In this document: positions 50,520 through 60,176 of the stretch, one piece after another
Numbering within the stretch: the stretch's first letter is position 1
Layout: each line of letters begins with the position of its first letter
DNA from: Halalkaliarchaeum sp. AArc-CO
GTDB taxonomy: Archaea; Halobacteriota; Halobacteria; Halobacteriales; Haloferacaceae
Assembly (NCBI RefSeq): GCF_024972735.1
Contig: NZ_CP087723.1
Location: forward strand, 1,984,001-2,048,000
Length of the DNA: 64,000 bases
Direction of reading: 5' to 3'
Made by a program: the position numbers and the translations under genes
The notes under the pieces: generated by a model
Database searches by the model: none
The model's input: only the letters and a program-made list of their open reading frames with translations
Told to the model about the DNA's origin: nothing

Positions 50520-51582
50520 AGGAGGCAAATTCGACGGCTGTTTTTATAGTCGTGTCGTCATCCGCGAACGCCGACTCGTACTTGTCGAGCCCGTAGACAC
50601 CGGTGACCAGTCGGTCGAGGAACGCCTCCTCCAGCCCGGCCAGCGTGTCGATCGCCGCCTCGAAGTGGCCGGCGTGGGAGTTCACGCTCCCCACGAGCGC
50701 CTTGTTGTGGAGCACGAACTCCCGGTGGAGCTTCCCGCCGTCGATCTCGAACGACCAGTCCTCGGGAACGCCGACCAGCGCCCCGACACCGTTGGGTGCA
50801 AGCGCCTCGATTGTCTCGAACGCGTGCGGGGCGTAGCCGGTCGCCTCGTAGATCAGATCCATCGGCTCGTACGCCGCCGGGATCTCCGACACCGGCGTCT
50901 CGGTGGAGTTGACGTACGTCGAGCCGAGCCACTCGATGATATCGATCGTCGGATCCGGACGCTCGCGCCGGCCCAGGCAGTACGTCCGCTCGTACTCCCG
51001 TTCGAACGCCGCAAGCGTGATCAGTCCCAGACTGCCATTGCCGAGCACGAGCGCGGATTCGGGCTGCCAGTCGAATGCCGACCGCGCGGCCTCGGCGTGT
51101 TCGACCGCCTTCTCGGTGATCGAGAGGGGCTCGACTAGAAACCCCCACTCCGCGAGTTCCGGCGGCAGCGTCACCAGATACTCCACAGGGGAGGTAAAAT
51201 ACTCGGCCATGAACCCGTGGGCGCCGACGATCCCCCGTTCGACGTACTGCCCTTCCGGGGCCATGTCGGGTTCCCCGCGTTCGAAGTAGTCGTTCGTCCC
51301 GTTCGGCGGGCGTCTGACTGTCGGAACCACCAGGTCGCCCTCCTCGAGGTCGGTCCCGTTCGCGTCCGCGACCACTCCGACGGCTTCGTGACCGAGCACG
51401 AGGTGGTCCTCCCCCTCGGGAAGCTCCCCGTGAACCCCCTCGATGACCTCGTGGTCGGTGCCGTCGACGCCGACGCGGAGCGTCCGGACCAGCGCCTCCC
51501 CTGTCGACGGCTCCGGACGGGGCTTTTCGATGCGCTCTACGGTCGCGTTCCCGCCCTCGCGCCGAACCGCTATGGCTTCCAT
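50506..51582 (-). CDS. gdh: Glucose 1-dehydrogenase (zinc MDR type)
   Basis: 358-aa enzyme that oxidises glucose to gluconolactone, the first step of the semiphosphorylative Entner-Doudoroff pathway. The zinc region has Asp40 (GVDGTD) where most MDR enzymes have Cys, as in the Haloferax mediterranei enzyme, plus His65-Glu66 (LGHEAVGV). The VEPLSITEKA block and the NADP loop LGNGSLGLITL follow. The ATG at 51582 gives MEAIAVRR. A TATA-like TAAATCTTTT near 51608-51617 on the minus strand is suitably placed. Its 3' end overlaps gfcR, so enzyme and regulator share an mRNA. Confidence 0.92.
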   Translation of the reverse strand: MEAIAVRREGGNATVERIEKPRPEPSTGEALVRTLRVGVDGTDHEVIEGVHGELPEGEDHLVLGHEAVGVVADANGTDLEEGDLVVPTVRRPPNGTNDYFERGEPDMAPEGQYVERGIVGAHGFMAEYFTSPVEYLVTLPPELAEWGFLVEPLSITEKAVEHAEAARSAFDWQPESALVLGNGSLGLITLAAFEREYERTYCLGRRERPDPTIDIIEWLGSTYVNSTETPVSEIPAAYEPMDLIYEATGYAPHAFETIEALAPNGVGALVGVPEDWSFEIDGGKLHREFVLHNKALVGSVNSHAGHFEAAIDTLAGLEEAFLDRLVTGVYGLDKYESAFADDDTTIKTAVEFASYEER

Positions 51583-51671
51583 GTATACACTCAAGTGGAG
51601 CACCGACAAAAGATTTATTCTATGGCGAGTAAAGATCGCAGTCCGGTGGAGCGACCGCGTCCCGAGAACAA

Positions 51672-52226
51672 TTATCGTCGCAGCGCTTCGAGGGTCTCGG
51701 CAGCCTCCCGCGCCGCCGACAGCGCCTCCCGGGCACGCCGCGGGTCGTCGGTAGACTCGGCGGCTCGCGAGAACTTCACGACCGTCCGGACGAGCGAATC
51801 GTGGGCCTCCGAGAGCCCCCCATCGACGGGTGAGGGGTCGACGGAATCTGAAGGATAGCCTCGACCGGGATCGTTCGTCGGTCCGGACGCTCCCGGCGAG
51901 GGCTTCCGCTGATCGACGCCGTCAGCGCCGACCCCTCCACTCGCGGTCGACTGGTGGTCTGTGGCAGTCTCGTCCACTTCATCCCCGTCTCCAGGGGAGG
52001 GTTCGGAGGCGCCCTCGTCAGCCTCCGAACGCTGGCAGGTCGGACAGAACTCCTGGCCGTCGTATCGGAAGATCGGATCGCCGCAGGAGTCACAGTGGCG
52101 GTTGGTCATCGTCGCCCCCTTCAAGAGGAGATCGCTCATCACCTGGGTCGACTGACGCTTCTCTCGGTCGCGTTCGTACTTCTCGCGGAGTTTCTCCCGC
52201 TCTGCTTCCTTGTCGAAATCGCTCAT
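51672..52226 (-). CDS. Sjogren's syndrome/scleroderma autoantigen 1-family zinc protein
   Basis: 184-aa protein. The N-terminal 60 residues match the archaeal autoantigen p27 family: KLREKYERDREKRQSTQVMS, LLLKGATMTNRHCDSCGDPI, then EFCPTCQR, forming a zinc ribbon from two CxxC pairs. The middle is acidic and disordered, and the end is a helical hairpin (AREALSAAREAAETLEALR). The molecular role is not known. I chose the ATG at 52226; the frame upstream runs into the next gene. Confidence 0.87.
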   Translation of the reverse strand: MSDFDKEAEREKLREKYERDREKRQSTQVMSDLLLKGATMTNRHCDSCGDPIFRYDGQEFCPTCQRSEADEGASEPSPGDGDEVDETATDHQSTASGGVGADGVDQRKPSPGASGPTNDPGRGYPSDSVDPSPVDGGLSEAHDSLVRTVVKFSRAAESTDDPRRAREALSAAREAAETLEALRR

Positions 52227-52317
52227 AGGGGAACGAACGAGCCTAAAAAGGAAAAAGACGACGGAAACCGGGACGCCGACGGAAACAGTAGCCAGCAGGA
52301 CGCAGAGATCTGGGCGT

Positions 52318-52740
52318 TCAGTCTTCGGTTCTGGTCGGCCCCAGGTCGTCGACCTCGCCGCGGTGGAGTTTGGCGCCGTCCTGGGCGACCTGCCTCGCGA
52401 GGACGGCACACTTGATCCGCATCGGGGAGATATCGACGCCCAGCATGTCGGTGACGGCGTCCGTGTCGAGCTCCTCGAGCTCCTCGAGAGTCATCCCCTG
52501 GAGGCGCTCGGAGAGCATGCTCGCGCTCGCCATCGAGATCGCACAGCCGTCACCCGTAAACGCCACGTAGTCGATCGTCTCGCCGTCGTCATCGAGTCGC
52601 ACGTCGATCCGGATCGTGTCGCCACACGAGGGGTTCTCCCCGACGTGGCTGAAATCGGAATCTTCCAGCTCCCCGTAGTTACGGGGGTTCTTGTAGTGAT
52701 CCAGGATCTGCTGGCGATACATGTCCGAGCCCAGTCCCAT
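52318..52740 (-). CDS. sufU: SufU/IscU-type Fe-S cluster scaffold
   Basis: 140-aa scaffold-like protein. The three cluster/zinc cysteines are Cys39 (NPSCGDTI), Cys66 (GDGCAISMAS) and Cys111 (RIKCAVLA), with Asp41 after the first. The start MYRQQILDHYKNPRNYG matches SufU. The 18-residue insertion after the second Cys region (LQGMTLEELEELDTDAVTDM) is the mark of SufU rather than IscU. SufU proteins pass sulfur from SufS. No suf genes are next to it. The start is ATG 52740. Confidence 0.92.
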   Translation of the reverse strand: MGLGSDMYRQQILDHYKNPRNYGELEDSDFSHVGENPSCGDTIRIDVRLDDDGETIDYVAFTGDGCAISMASASMLSERLQGMTLEELEELDTDAVTDMLGVDISPMRIKCAVLARQVAQDGAKLHRGEVDDLGPTRTED

Positions 52741-52812
52741 TGTGAGTCGAGATAGACGAGTCCCGCTCAAAAGGGTTCCGGGGTCGAACAACCGTACGAC
52801 GGGAAAAACGGA

Positions 52813-53946
52813 TCAGCCGTCTTCGAGCCGCGCTAATACGGCGTCGGCGTCGTACTGGAGTTCAAGGGAGCGCGAGCGACCCCGCCCGTCGACCTCGGTG
52901 TACTCGGCCTCGATGAGGTTGAGCCGGTCGAGCTTGTTGACGATCTCCGAATACCGGGTGTAGCCGAGATCGGTTCGGTCGTGGAACGCCTCGTACACCT
53001 CGCCTGCCTGTTCGCCGTCGTGGTCGGCGACGACAGCCAGAAGCGTCCGTTCGGAGTCGGCCAACCCGCGAAGCGACCGAGAGAGATGGACGTACTTCGA
53101 TTTGTCGTACGCCTCTTCGATGTCCGCTTTTGAGACGGTCCGGGAGGCGCGCATCTCCGCGTTGAGTCCCGCGCGTCTGAGCAGGTCGATCCCGACCCGG
53201 AGGTCGCCGCTCTCGGCGGTCAACTCGGCGACCCGCTCCAGCTCCGGGCGGCCGGCGACGCCCTCGTGGAACCCCCGCTTTGCCCGCTCCCGAAGGATGT
53301 CGTAGATCTCGTCGACATCGTACACCGGAAAGTACACCTCCTCGGGGCGGAAGACGCTCTGGACCCGGGAATCGAGCGAATCGACGACGTCCAGGTCCAG
53401 GTCCGAAGAGATCAATATCACGCCGATCTTCGCGCCGGAGTGGGCCTCGTGGGCGCGCAGCAGCGAGTACAGCGTGTCGGACGCTTCGTTTTCATAAAAG
53501 AGGTAGTTCACGTCGTCGAGCGCGACCACGAGGACGTCGTCCTCCTCGACGAGCTGCTCTGCGACCTGTCGGAACAGCTTCTTGAAGGAGACACCCGAGG
53601 AGGGCGGTTCGTAATCGAAGATCGCCTCGAACAGCCGGGAGAAGACGGCGTACCTGGTCGAATCCACCTGGCAGTTGACGTGGACGGTTCTGACGTCCGT
53701 CTGGGCGTGAAGCTCCCCGAATAGCTTCTGGACGGCGGTCGTCTTCCCGGTCCCCGGTGGGCCGCGAACCATCGTGTTGAGCGGACGCGAGCCACGGACG
53801 GCCGGTCTGAGCGCGTACTTCAGGCTCTCGAGTTGACTCTCGCGGTGTTTGAACGTCTCGGGAACGTAGTCGATCTCGAAGACGTGCTCGTCGCGAAACA
53901 CCGATTCGTCCCACGAGAGCATCCCGTCGTCGTGGCCGTCTCCCAT
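52813..53946 (-). CDS. Orc1/Cdc6-family AAA+ replication protein
   Basis: 377-aa AAA+ ATPase. Walker A is GPPGTGKT at 62-69. The Walker B strand reads VLVVALDDVNYL (138-149), with Asp-Asp where most Orc1/Cdc6 proteins have Asp-Glu. The sensor region and lid follow (GDLRVGIDLLRRAGLNAEMRA), and a C-terminal winged helix (GYTRYSEIVNKLDRLNLIEAE). Haloarchaea have several Orc paralogues, only some tied to an origin. The ATG at 53946 removes an upstream extension without similarity. The 198-bp spacer to the MFS gene holds no convincing origin box. Confidence 0.9.
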   Translation of the reverse strand: MGDGHDDGMLSWDESVFRDEHVFEIDYVPETFKHRESQLESLKYALRPAVRGSRPLNTMVRGPPGTGKTTAVQKLFGELHAQTDVRTVHVNCQVDSTRYAVFSRLFEAIFDYEPPSSGVSFKKLFRQVAEQLVEEDDVLVVALDDVNYLFYENEASDTLYSLLRAHEAHSGAKIGVILISSDLDLDVVDSLDSRVQSVFRPEEVYFPVYDVDEIYDILRERAKRGFHEGVAGRPELERVAELTAESGDLRVGIDLLRRAGLNAEMRASRTVSKADIEEAYDKSKYVHLSRSLRGLADSERTLLAVVADHDGEQAGEVYEAFHDRTDLGYTRYSEIVNKLDRLNLIEAEYTEVDGRGRSRSLELQYDADAVLARLEDG

Positions 53947-54143
53947 CGGCTGTATCACTGATCGCCGGTCACTTAACCGTTCCCCGACCTCGCAGTGGAA
54001 GTGAAATACCCGTTCATAAGCCCGCACACAGCCATCGACGAGCAGATCACGTTCAGTTCCAGGGCGCTTTCGGAGCCGGATCGATTCGTCACCCTCGTTG
54101 CCGGAGGGACCGTTTTATACTGGTTTGCTCGCAACTGAGAGCT

Positions 54144-55475
54144 ATGGCGAAAGAGACGGCCGAAGCGGCGGGCCCGATCGACGCGTTCCGGCAGTTCTTC
54201 GCCCTTCAGCGCGACGTGCTGGTGCTCTCGCTTGCGATGTTCGCGTTCAGCCTCGGGTTCCAGATGACGAACCGGTTCCTCCCGGAGTACATGGTCGCGC
54301 TCGGGGCGACCGGGTTCGTGGTCGGGCTGTTCGGCACGTTCGGCAACGTCATCTCCGCCCTCTACCCGTATCCCGGTGGCGCTATCTCCGATCGCATCGG
54401 CTCCCGATACGCGCTTACAGTCTTCGGAGTCGTTTCGACGATCGGGTTCGCAGTCTGGCTGTTCGCGCCGACCATCGGGGCGTTCAGCGTCGCGGGGATC
54501 ACGATCGAACCGTGGATCTGGATCTTCGTCGGCCTGCTTTTCGCCCAGGCGTGGAAGTCGTTCGGGCTCGGCGCCACGTTCGCGGTCGTAAAGCAGGCGA
54601 CCGACCCCTCGCGGCTGGCGGCCGGCTTCGCCAGCACCGAAACGTTCCGGCGGACGGCGTTTCTGGTCGGTCCGGTGCTCGCGGCGATCCTCATCGACCT
54701 GCACCCCGACTTCACGGTGAGCTTTCGATACGTGCTCGCAGTGGCGGTGGTCTTCGGCGTCGTCGGCACCGTCGCCCAGCATCTCCTGTACGACGCCACC
54801 GCGGACACGATCGGGAGTTCCTTCGAAGGGATCGCCCGAATCCGGCGGGACCTGCGGGAGATGCCCGACGAGCTGCGTCCCTTGCTCGTCGGCGACACCC
54901 TCGTCAGGTTCGCCAACGGCATGGTGTACGTCTTCTTCGTGCTCGTGGTCACGCAGATCCTCCAGGTGGGCCTGGAGACGACGATTGCCGTCGGCGGATT
55001 CAGCTACGACGTCAGTCTCTCGCCGGCGGCTTTCTTCGGGTACCTGCTCGGCGTGGAGATGCTGATCGCGCTTCTGGTGATGGCGCCGGCCGCGAAACTC
55101 GCCGAGTCTGTCGGTCTCAAACCCGTCGTCGCCGCAGGGTTCGCCGTCTACGCGATCTTCCCCGTCGTGCTTATAAATACTCCCGCGAGCGCCGCCGCGT
55201 TGATCCTGGTGTTTGCGTTCTCGGGCGTGCGCTTTGCTGGACTCCCGTCACACAAGGCGCTCATCGTCGGCCCCGCCGAGAGCGGCGCCGGGGGGCGGGT
55301 GACCGGGACCTACTACCTGCTGCGGAACGCGATCGTGATCCCGAGCGCGGCGATCGGTGGGGCCCTCTGGGAGTTCGTGAGCCCGGAGGTCGCGTTCACG
55401 ATCGCTGCCGTAATCGGTGTCGTCGGTACGGGCTACTTCCTGGTGTACGGAAAAGAGTTCGAAGCGTACGCCTGA
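54144..55475 (+). CDS. MFS transporter
   Basis: 443-aa transporter with about 12 helices. The signature loop is GGAISDRIGSRYALTVFG after helix 2. The loop between halves is long and charged (EGIARIRRDLREMPDELRP). Late helices show GVRFAGLPSHKALIVGPAE. The substrate is unknown; it resembles drug/sugar efflux types. It is divergent from the Orc/Cdc6 gene. Confidence 0.87.
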   Translation: MAKETAEAAGPIDAFRQFFALQRDVLVLSLAMFAFSLGFQMTNRFLPEYMVALGATGFVVGLFGTFGNVISALYPYPGGAISDRIGSRYALTVFGVVSTIGFAVWLFAPTIGAFSVAGITIEPWIWIFVGLLFAQAWKSFGLGATFAVVKQATDPSRLAAGFASTETFRRTAFLVGPVLAAILIDLHPDFTVSFRYVLAVAVVFGVVGTVAQHLLYDATADTIGSSFEGIARIRRDLREMPDELRPLLVGDTLVRFANGMVYVFFVLVVTQILQVGLETTIAVGGFSYDVSLSPAAFFGYLLGVEMLIALLVMAPAAKLAESVGLKPVVAAGFAVYAIFPVVLINTPASAAALILVFAFSGVRFAGLPSHKALIVGPAESGAGGRVTGTYYLLRNAIVIPSAAIGGALWEFVSPEVAFTIAAVIGVVGTGYFLVYGKEFEAYA

Positions 55476-55527
55476 GGCGAGACGAACGCCCGACGGTCGT
55501 CGACTCACCCCGCCGTCCGGACGCCGG

Positions 55528-56043
55528 TCACAGGCCGTCCTGACAGTCCGGACAGACGAGTTGACCGTTCACCGACGTGAGCTCCGGGGAGAGCGATCCA
55601 CACACCTCACAGATGCTGTTTTCCACGGCGGGATCCGTCCCCTCGTGGAGATGTGTCGGTCCCCGAACCGTCGTCGTCGCTGCAAGCAGGTCCCGCTCGG
55701 TGATCACGCCGATTGCCTCACCCTCTTCGGTGACGATCAGGTGTCCCGCGTCCTCCCCGAGCAGCCGTTCCTCGACGTCGGCGAGGCGCTGTTCGGCGGA
55801 CACGGTCGGGACGGGGGGCTCCATGACCGTGGCGACGTCGGTCTCCAGCGACTGGTCGGCGAGCACCGCATCGAGCACGTGTCGCGCCGAAAGCGAGCCG
55901 ACCGGCTCGTGTCCCCGCAGGACCACGAGATACTCCGCGTTCTCTTCGACCAGTAGTTCGGCGGCGTCCCCGAGCGCGTCCGACTCGCTCACCCCCAGGA
56001 ACTCCCGATGCATCACGTCCCTGACGGTCGGTTCGTCTCTCAT
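55528..56043 (-). CDS. CBS-pair protein with C-terminal zinc ribbon
   Basis: 171-aa protein. Two CBS domains fill about 1-125 (VRDVMHREFLGVSESDALGD, EAIGVITERDLLAAT). A zinc ribbon ends the protein, with CxxC pairs in ICEVCGS and VCPDCQDG. The pairing of a nucleotide-sensing Bateman module with a ribbon suggests regulation of a nucleic-acid or protein partner, which is inference. It converges with the MFS gene. Confidence 0.85.
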   Translation of the reverse strand: MRDEPTVRDVMHREFLGVSESDALGDAAELLVEENAEYLVVLRGHEPVGSLSARHVLDAVLADQSLETDVATVMEPPVPTVSAEQRLADVEERLLGEDAGHLIVTEEGEAIGVITERDLLAATTTVRGPTHLHEGTDPAVENSICEVCGSLSPELTSVNGQLVCPDCQDGL

Positions 56044-56185
56044 ATCCGTACCTTACCGTCCATCCTGTAAAAACTGCCCCCGGTACGGTTATATCAGTCC
56101 TTGACCTAGTTTCTTGGTCTGAGTCGATCGAGATCACTCGCCCCAACCCGTCGCCCTTTTGCTTGCGGCAGTCGCTCGTACGATC

Positions 56186-56875
56186 ATGACAATTCCGTCG
56201 TTCGTGATCGGCATCGCCGGAGGGACCGGAGCTGGCAAGACGACGGTCGCACAGCTCGTCACCGAAAACGTCGAGGACGCCGTCACTCGGATCCCGCTGG
56301 ACAACTACTACGAGGACCTTTCACATCTCGAGATGGAGGAACGCGAGACGGTGAACTACGACCACCCGTCGGCGTTCGAGTGGGAACTCCTCCGGGAGCA
56401 GTTGAGCAACCTGCTCGAGGGGCGAACAGTCCAGATGCCCCAGTACGACTTCGAGATCCACAACCGCAAGGACGAGCGCGTCACCGTCGAACCGACCGAC
56501 GTCATCGTGCTCGAGGGGATCCTCGCCCTGTACGACGAACGGATAAACGAGATGCTCGACCTCCGGCTGTACGTCGAAACCGACGCGGACGTTCGCATCC
56601 TCCGGCGGATCCAGCGAGACGTCATCGAACGCGGACGAGATCTCGAGGGCGTGATGCGACAGTATCTCTCGACGGTGAAGCCGATGCACGAGCAGTTCGT
56701 CGAACCGACGAAGAAACACGCCGACCTCGTCGTCCCCGAGGGAGCAAACAGCGTCGCCGTGAACCTGCTCGAAGAGAAGATCCAGGCGGAAGTCGAAGGG
56801 GAGGCAGTCCGATCGTGGGATCGAGAGACGATCGAAGACCGGGTTTCGGAAGGGTTCGATCTAGATTCGGAGTAG
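56186..56875 (+). CDS. udk: Uridine kinase
   Basis: 229-aa P-loop kinase that phosphorylates uridine or cytidine in pyrimidine salvage. Walker A is GGTGAGKTT (11-19). Other blocks are [49 protein letters not shown] and [17 protein letters not shown], all standard for Udk. A phosphoribulokinase is excluded by the NYDHPSAF block. The ATG at 56186 gives the usual short N-terminus. Confidence 0.93.
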   Translation: MTIPSFVIGIAGGTGAGKTTVAQLVTENVEDAVTRIPLDNYYEDLSHLEMEERETVNYDHPSAFEWELLREQLSNLLEGRTVQMPQYDFEIHNRKDERVTVEPTDVIVLEGILALYDERINEMLDLRLYVETDADVRILRRIQRDVIERGRDLEGVMRQYLSTVKPMHEQFVEPTKKHADLVVPEGANSVAVNLLEEKIQAEVEGEAVRSWDRETIEDRVSEGFDLDSE

Positions 56876-56894
56876 TGGGACCGTCACCGTCGCT

Positions 56895-57365
56895 TCACCG
56901 CTCGATTGCACGCAGCGTTTCGGCGACGTCTTCGGGCGTCGCCGTGCTCGCCTCGACCCGGTGATCCGGGACGAAAAGCGGCGTCGGGTTTTCTTCGAGT
57001 GCGTCTTTCACCAGCTCGACGTCCTCCGGATCGTCGGAATCGAGTCCGGAGAGTTGGACGACCTGGCTCACGGTCGACGTCTCGCCGTACGGGATCTTCC
57101 GGGTCGCCTCGAGGATCCGGCGTCGATCGGTCGCCAGCGTCAGCGCCACCTGGACATCCGTAAAGTCGTCCGGTTCGCCCTCGAGATACGCGCCGATCCG
57201 ATCGAGAAGCGGATGGTCCGCGTCGGCGTCCGCCGCCGGCGACTCGGGAAACGAGACGCTGATGACGCGCCCGCTGGCGAGGCCGAGCTCGACCGTGCGG
57301 CCGATGCGTTCGAACTGCCGGGCGAACACACCGGTCGATCCGTTCAAACTCCCGTCAAATTCCAC
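56895..57365 (-). CDS. MGMT-family alkyltransferase-like protein lacking the catalytic cysteine
   Basis: 156-aa protein of the O6-alkylguanine-DNA alkyltransferase family. The DNA-binding helix-turn-helix region [18 protein letters not shown] matches the family block, and the active-site loop aligns as [15 protein letters not shown]. Where active enzymes have Pro-Cys-His-Arg this has Pro-Asp134-His-Arg, so methyl transfer is not possible. It thus resembles ATL proteins, which bind O6-alkylguanine and hand it to other repair. The start is GTG at 57365. It is divergent from mutS, with 102 bp between starts. Confidence 0.88.
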   Translation of the reverse strand: MEFDGSLNGSTGVFARQFERIGRTVELGLASGRVISVSFPESPAADADADHPLLDRIGAYLEGEPDDFTDVQVALTLATDRRRILEATRKIPYGETSTVSQVVQLSGLDSDDPEDVELVKDALEENPTPLFVPDHRVEASTATPEDVAETLRAIER

Positions 57366-57430
57366 GTTCGATCACCTGTGGAATCCTCGGTTGTCCCCTG
57401 CCTTAAACGCTCGTCGTATCCGACGGCGTG

Positions 57431-57440
57431 GCGTTTATCT
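57431..57440 (+). promoter_or_regulatory. TATA-like box for the mutS-mutL operon
   Basis: GCGTTTATCT is about 32 bp before the ATG at 57468, giving a near-leaderless transcript. On the other strand a second TATA-like GCGTTTAAGG (about 57399-57408) serves the alkyltransferase-like gene. Confidence 0.45.
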
Positions 57441-57467
57441 CCCTGCCGCACACGTGATCGAACAACG

Positions 57468-60176
57468 ATGGCGAAAGCGGGGATCGACGAGGAGCGCGTG
57501 ACCGGGGTGCCGCCGTCGATGGCGCCCGTCGACGACGAGCTGACGCCGATGCTCACCCAGTACGTCGAACTGTGTACAGCCCACGAGGACGCGCTCGTGT
57601 TGTTCCAGGTCGGCGACTTCTACGAGGCGTTCTGCGAGGCGGCCGAGGCGGTCGCGCGGATCTGTGAGGTGACCCTGACCCAACGCGAGGATTCGACCGG
57701 CGAATACCCGATGGCCGGGATCCCGATCGACAACGCCGCCTCCTACCTCGAAGCGCTGCTGAATGCGGGCTACCGGGTCGCGATCGCCGACCAGGTGGAG
57801 GACGCCGAGGAGGCGACCGGGCTGGTCGACCGTGCGGTCACGCAGGTGATCACCCCCGGAACGATCGTCGACGACGAGCTGCTCGAAAGCGCCACGGCGA
57901 ACTACGTCGCCGCGGTTGCCGGAGAGACGACGGCCGACGGGGGCCCGGACGGTAGATCCGCCGACCTCGTCGGGCTCGCCGCCGTCGACGTCTCCACCGG
58001 CGAGTGTCTGGTCACCGACGGCGACCGCGAGACGATCGCCGAAGAACTCCAGCGGATCGCCCCCGCCGAGCTCCTCGGATCACCCGACGGACCCGAGTTC
58101 CCGCCCGACACGGTCGGCGCCGACTGGGAGGAAAACGAGTACGATCCGGCGGCGTTCGAACTCGACCGCGCGAGCGAGCGTCTCGGCGAGTACGTCGCCG
58201 CGCCGGAACGCCGTTTTTCGCGGGTCCAGCGCCGCGCCGCCGGTGCGGTGCTCGCGTACGCCGAGTACACTCAGGGGGACGACGGGCCGTTGGAGTACGT
58301 CTCCCGGATCCGGCGGTACGACACGCGGGACCACCTCCGGCTGGACTCGGCTGCACTCAGGTCGCTGGAACTGTTCGAAAACCGCAACAGCGGGGACGGG
58401 ACCACGCTGTTCGACAGCCTCGATCGAACCGTCTCGGCGCTCGGGCGGCGGCGGCTCGAACGCTGGCTCAGACGGCCCCTCCTGGACCGGGACCGGATCG
58501 AGGCCCGCCACGAGGCGGTCGCAGAGCTCGCCGATCGCCCGATCGTCCGCGAGGAGATACGTGACCACCTCGCAGCGGCGTACGACCTCGAGCGTCTCGT
58601 CGGCCGGATCTCCCGGGGACGGGCGGACGCACGCGACCTCCGGTCGCTGCACGCGACCCTCGAGATCGTTCCGGAACTCCGGGCGGCGCTCTCGGACGAC
58701 GGCGGGTCGGACGCGGAACGCGAAAGTGATCCCCTCGAAGCTCTCCGGGACCGGCTGGATCCGCTCTCGGACGTCCGGGAACTGATCGACGAGGCGATCG
58801 CCACCGATCCACCGACGGAAATTACGGAAGGTGGTATCGTCTGTGAAGGATTCGACGAACGGCTCGACGACCTGCGGGCGACCGAACGCGACGGCCGGGC
58901 CTGGGTCGCGGATCTCGAAGCCAGCGAACGGGAACGGACCGGCATCGACTCGCTGAAAGTCGGTCACAATCAGGTCCACGGCTACTACATCGAGGTGACA
59001 GATCCGAACCTGGACCGGGTGCCGGACGACTACCGCCGGCGACAGACGCTGAAGAACGCCGAGCGCTTTTATACCCCGGAGCTGAAGCGGCGCGAAGACG
59101 AGATCCTCGGGGCCGCCGAGCGCGCCGACACCCTCGAATACGAACTGTTCACCGGCGTTCGATCGCAGGTGGCCGCCGAGGCGGACCGGATCCAGGCGCT
59201 CGCGTCGGCGATCGCCGAACTCGACGCGCTCGCCTCGCTTTCGACCGTCGCAGTCGAGCGGGAATACGTCCGGCCGTCGGTTCGATCCGACGGGGAGATC
59301 GAGATCGAGGGTGGACGACACCCAGTCGTCGAGCGGACCCAATCGGAGTTCGTTCCGAACGACGCCACGCTTCCCCGGGGGAGCATCGCCGTCATCACCG
59401 GCCCCAACATGAGCGGGAAGTCGACGTACATGCGTCAGATCGCGCTGTGTGTAGTGCTCGCGCAGTCGGGGAGCTTCGTTCCCGCCCAGCGAGCACGGCT
59501 TCCGGTCGTCGACCGGGTTTTCACGAGGGTCGGCGCGAGCGACGACATCGCGGGCGGGGAGTCGACGTTCATGCGGGAGATGGCCGAGTTGACGGAGGTA
59601 CTTCACGACGCAACCCCCGACTCGCTCGTTCTGCTGGACGAGGTCGGACGCGGCACCGCGACCACCGACGGGCAGGCGATCGCCCGGGCCGCCGTCGAAT
59701 TCGTCCACGAGGAGCTGGAAGCGACCACGCTGTTTGCGACCCATTATCACGACCTGACGACGCTCGCCGACGAGTACGAGCGCGTGTTCAACCTCCACTT
59801 CACGGCGACCCGAGAGGACGGCGACGTGACGTTCCTCCACCGGGTGGCCCGCGGTCCGTCCTCGTCCTCCTACGGCGTCGAGGTCGCCGAGATGGCCGGC
59901 GTCCCCGAGCCGGTCGTCCGGCGTGCGCGGGAGTTCCTCGAGGCGGTGGACCGAACGGAGCGCTCGCCGGCCGGAGCCGACGAAGGGAGTTCGGACAGCA
60001 CCGTGGACGACGACGGTGACACCGACCCCCGCGACGGAACCGGCCAGGAAGGTGACGTCCCCGCAGGTCGACACGGGGTGCTCTCGGCGCTCCGGGAGGT
60101 CGACCTGGCCCGGACGACTCCGATGGAGGCGCTGCTCACGCTCCAGGAGCTCCAGGAACGGCTCGACGATGAGTGA
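57468..60176 (+). CDS. mutS: DNA mismatch repair protein MutS
   Basis: 902-aa MutS1 that recognises mismatched bases. The N-terminal mismatch-binding domain has the essential Phe-x-Glu as QVGDFYEAF near 47-55 (FYE). The core and clamp domains follow. The ATPase has Walker [14 protein letters not shown] near 645-657 and Walker [12 protein letters not shown], and [11 protein letters not shown]. An acidic disordered stretch near 840-870 precedes the C-terminal helix-turn-helix region. Its stop lies 8 bp inside mutL. The ATG at 57468 is the only one that fits, as the open frame upstream overlaps the divergent gene. Confidence 0.96.
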   Translation: MAKAGIDEERVTGVPPSMAPVDDELTPMLTQYVELCTAHEDALVLFQVGDFYEAFCEAAEAVARICEVTLTQREDSTGEYPMAGIPIDNAASYLEALLNAGYRVAIADQVEDAEEATGLVDRAVTQVITPGTIVDDELLESATANYVAAVAGETTADGGPDGRSADLVGLAAVDVSTGECLVTDGDRETIAEELQRIAPAELLGSPDGPEFPPDTVGADWEENEYDPAAFELDRASERLGEYVAAPERRFSRVQRRAAGAVLAYAEYTQGDDGPLEYVSRIRRYDTRDHLRLDSAALRSLELFENRNSGDGTTLFDSLDRTVSALGRRRLERWLRRPLLDRDRIEARHEAVAELADRPIVREEIRDHLAAAYDLERLVGRISRGRADARDLRSLHATLEIVPELRAALSDDGGSDAERESDPLEALRDRLDPLSDVRELIDEAIATDPPTEITEGGIVCEGFDERLDDLRATERDGRAWVADLEASERERTGIDSLKVGHNQVHGYYIEVTDPNLDRVPDDYRRRQTLKNAERFYTPELKRREDEILGAAERADTLEYELFTGVRSQVAAEADRIQALASAIAELDALASLSTVAVEREYVRPSVRSDGEIEIEGGRHPVVERTQSEFVPNDATLPRGSIAVITGPNMSGKSTYMRQIALCVVLAQSGSFVPAQRARLPVVDRVFTRVGASDDIAGGESTFMREMAELTEVLHDATPDSLVLLDEVGRGTATTDGQAIARAAVEFVHEELEATTLFATHYHDLTTLADEYERVFNLHFTATREDGDVTFLHRVARGPSSSSYGVEVAEMAGVPEPVVRRAREFLEAVDRTERSPAGADEGSSDSTVDDDGDTDPRDGTGQEGDVPAGRHGVLSALREVDLARTTPMEALLTLQELQERLDDE

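Noticed and set aside
53947-54143. Replication origin beside the Orc/Cdc6 gene
   Set aside because: Fragments such as CAGTGGAAGTGAAATACCC faintly recall origin boxes, but no repeated pair or AT-rich unwinding stretch is present, so no origin is called.
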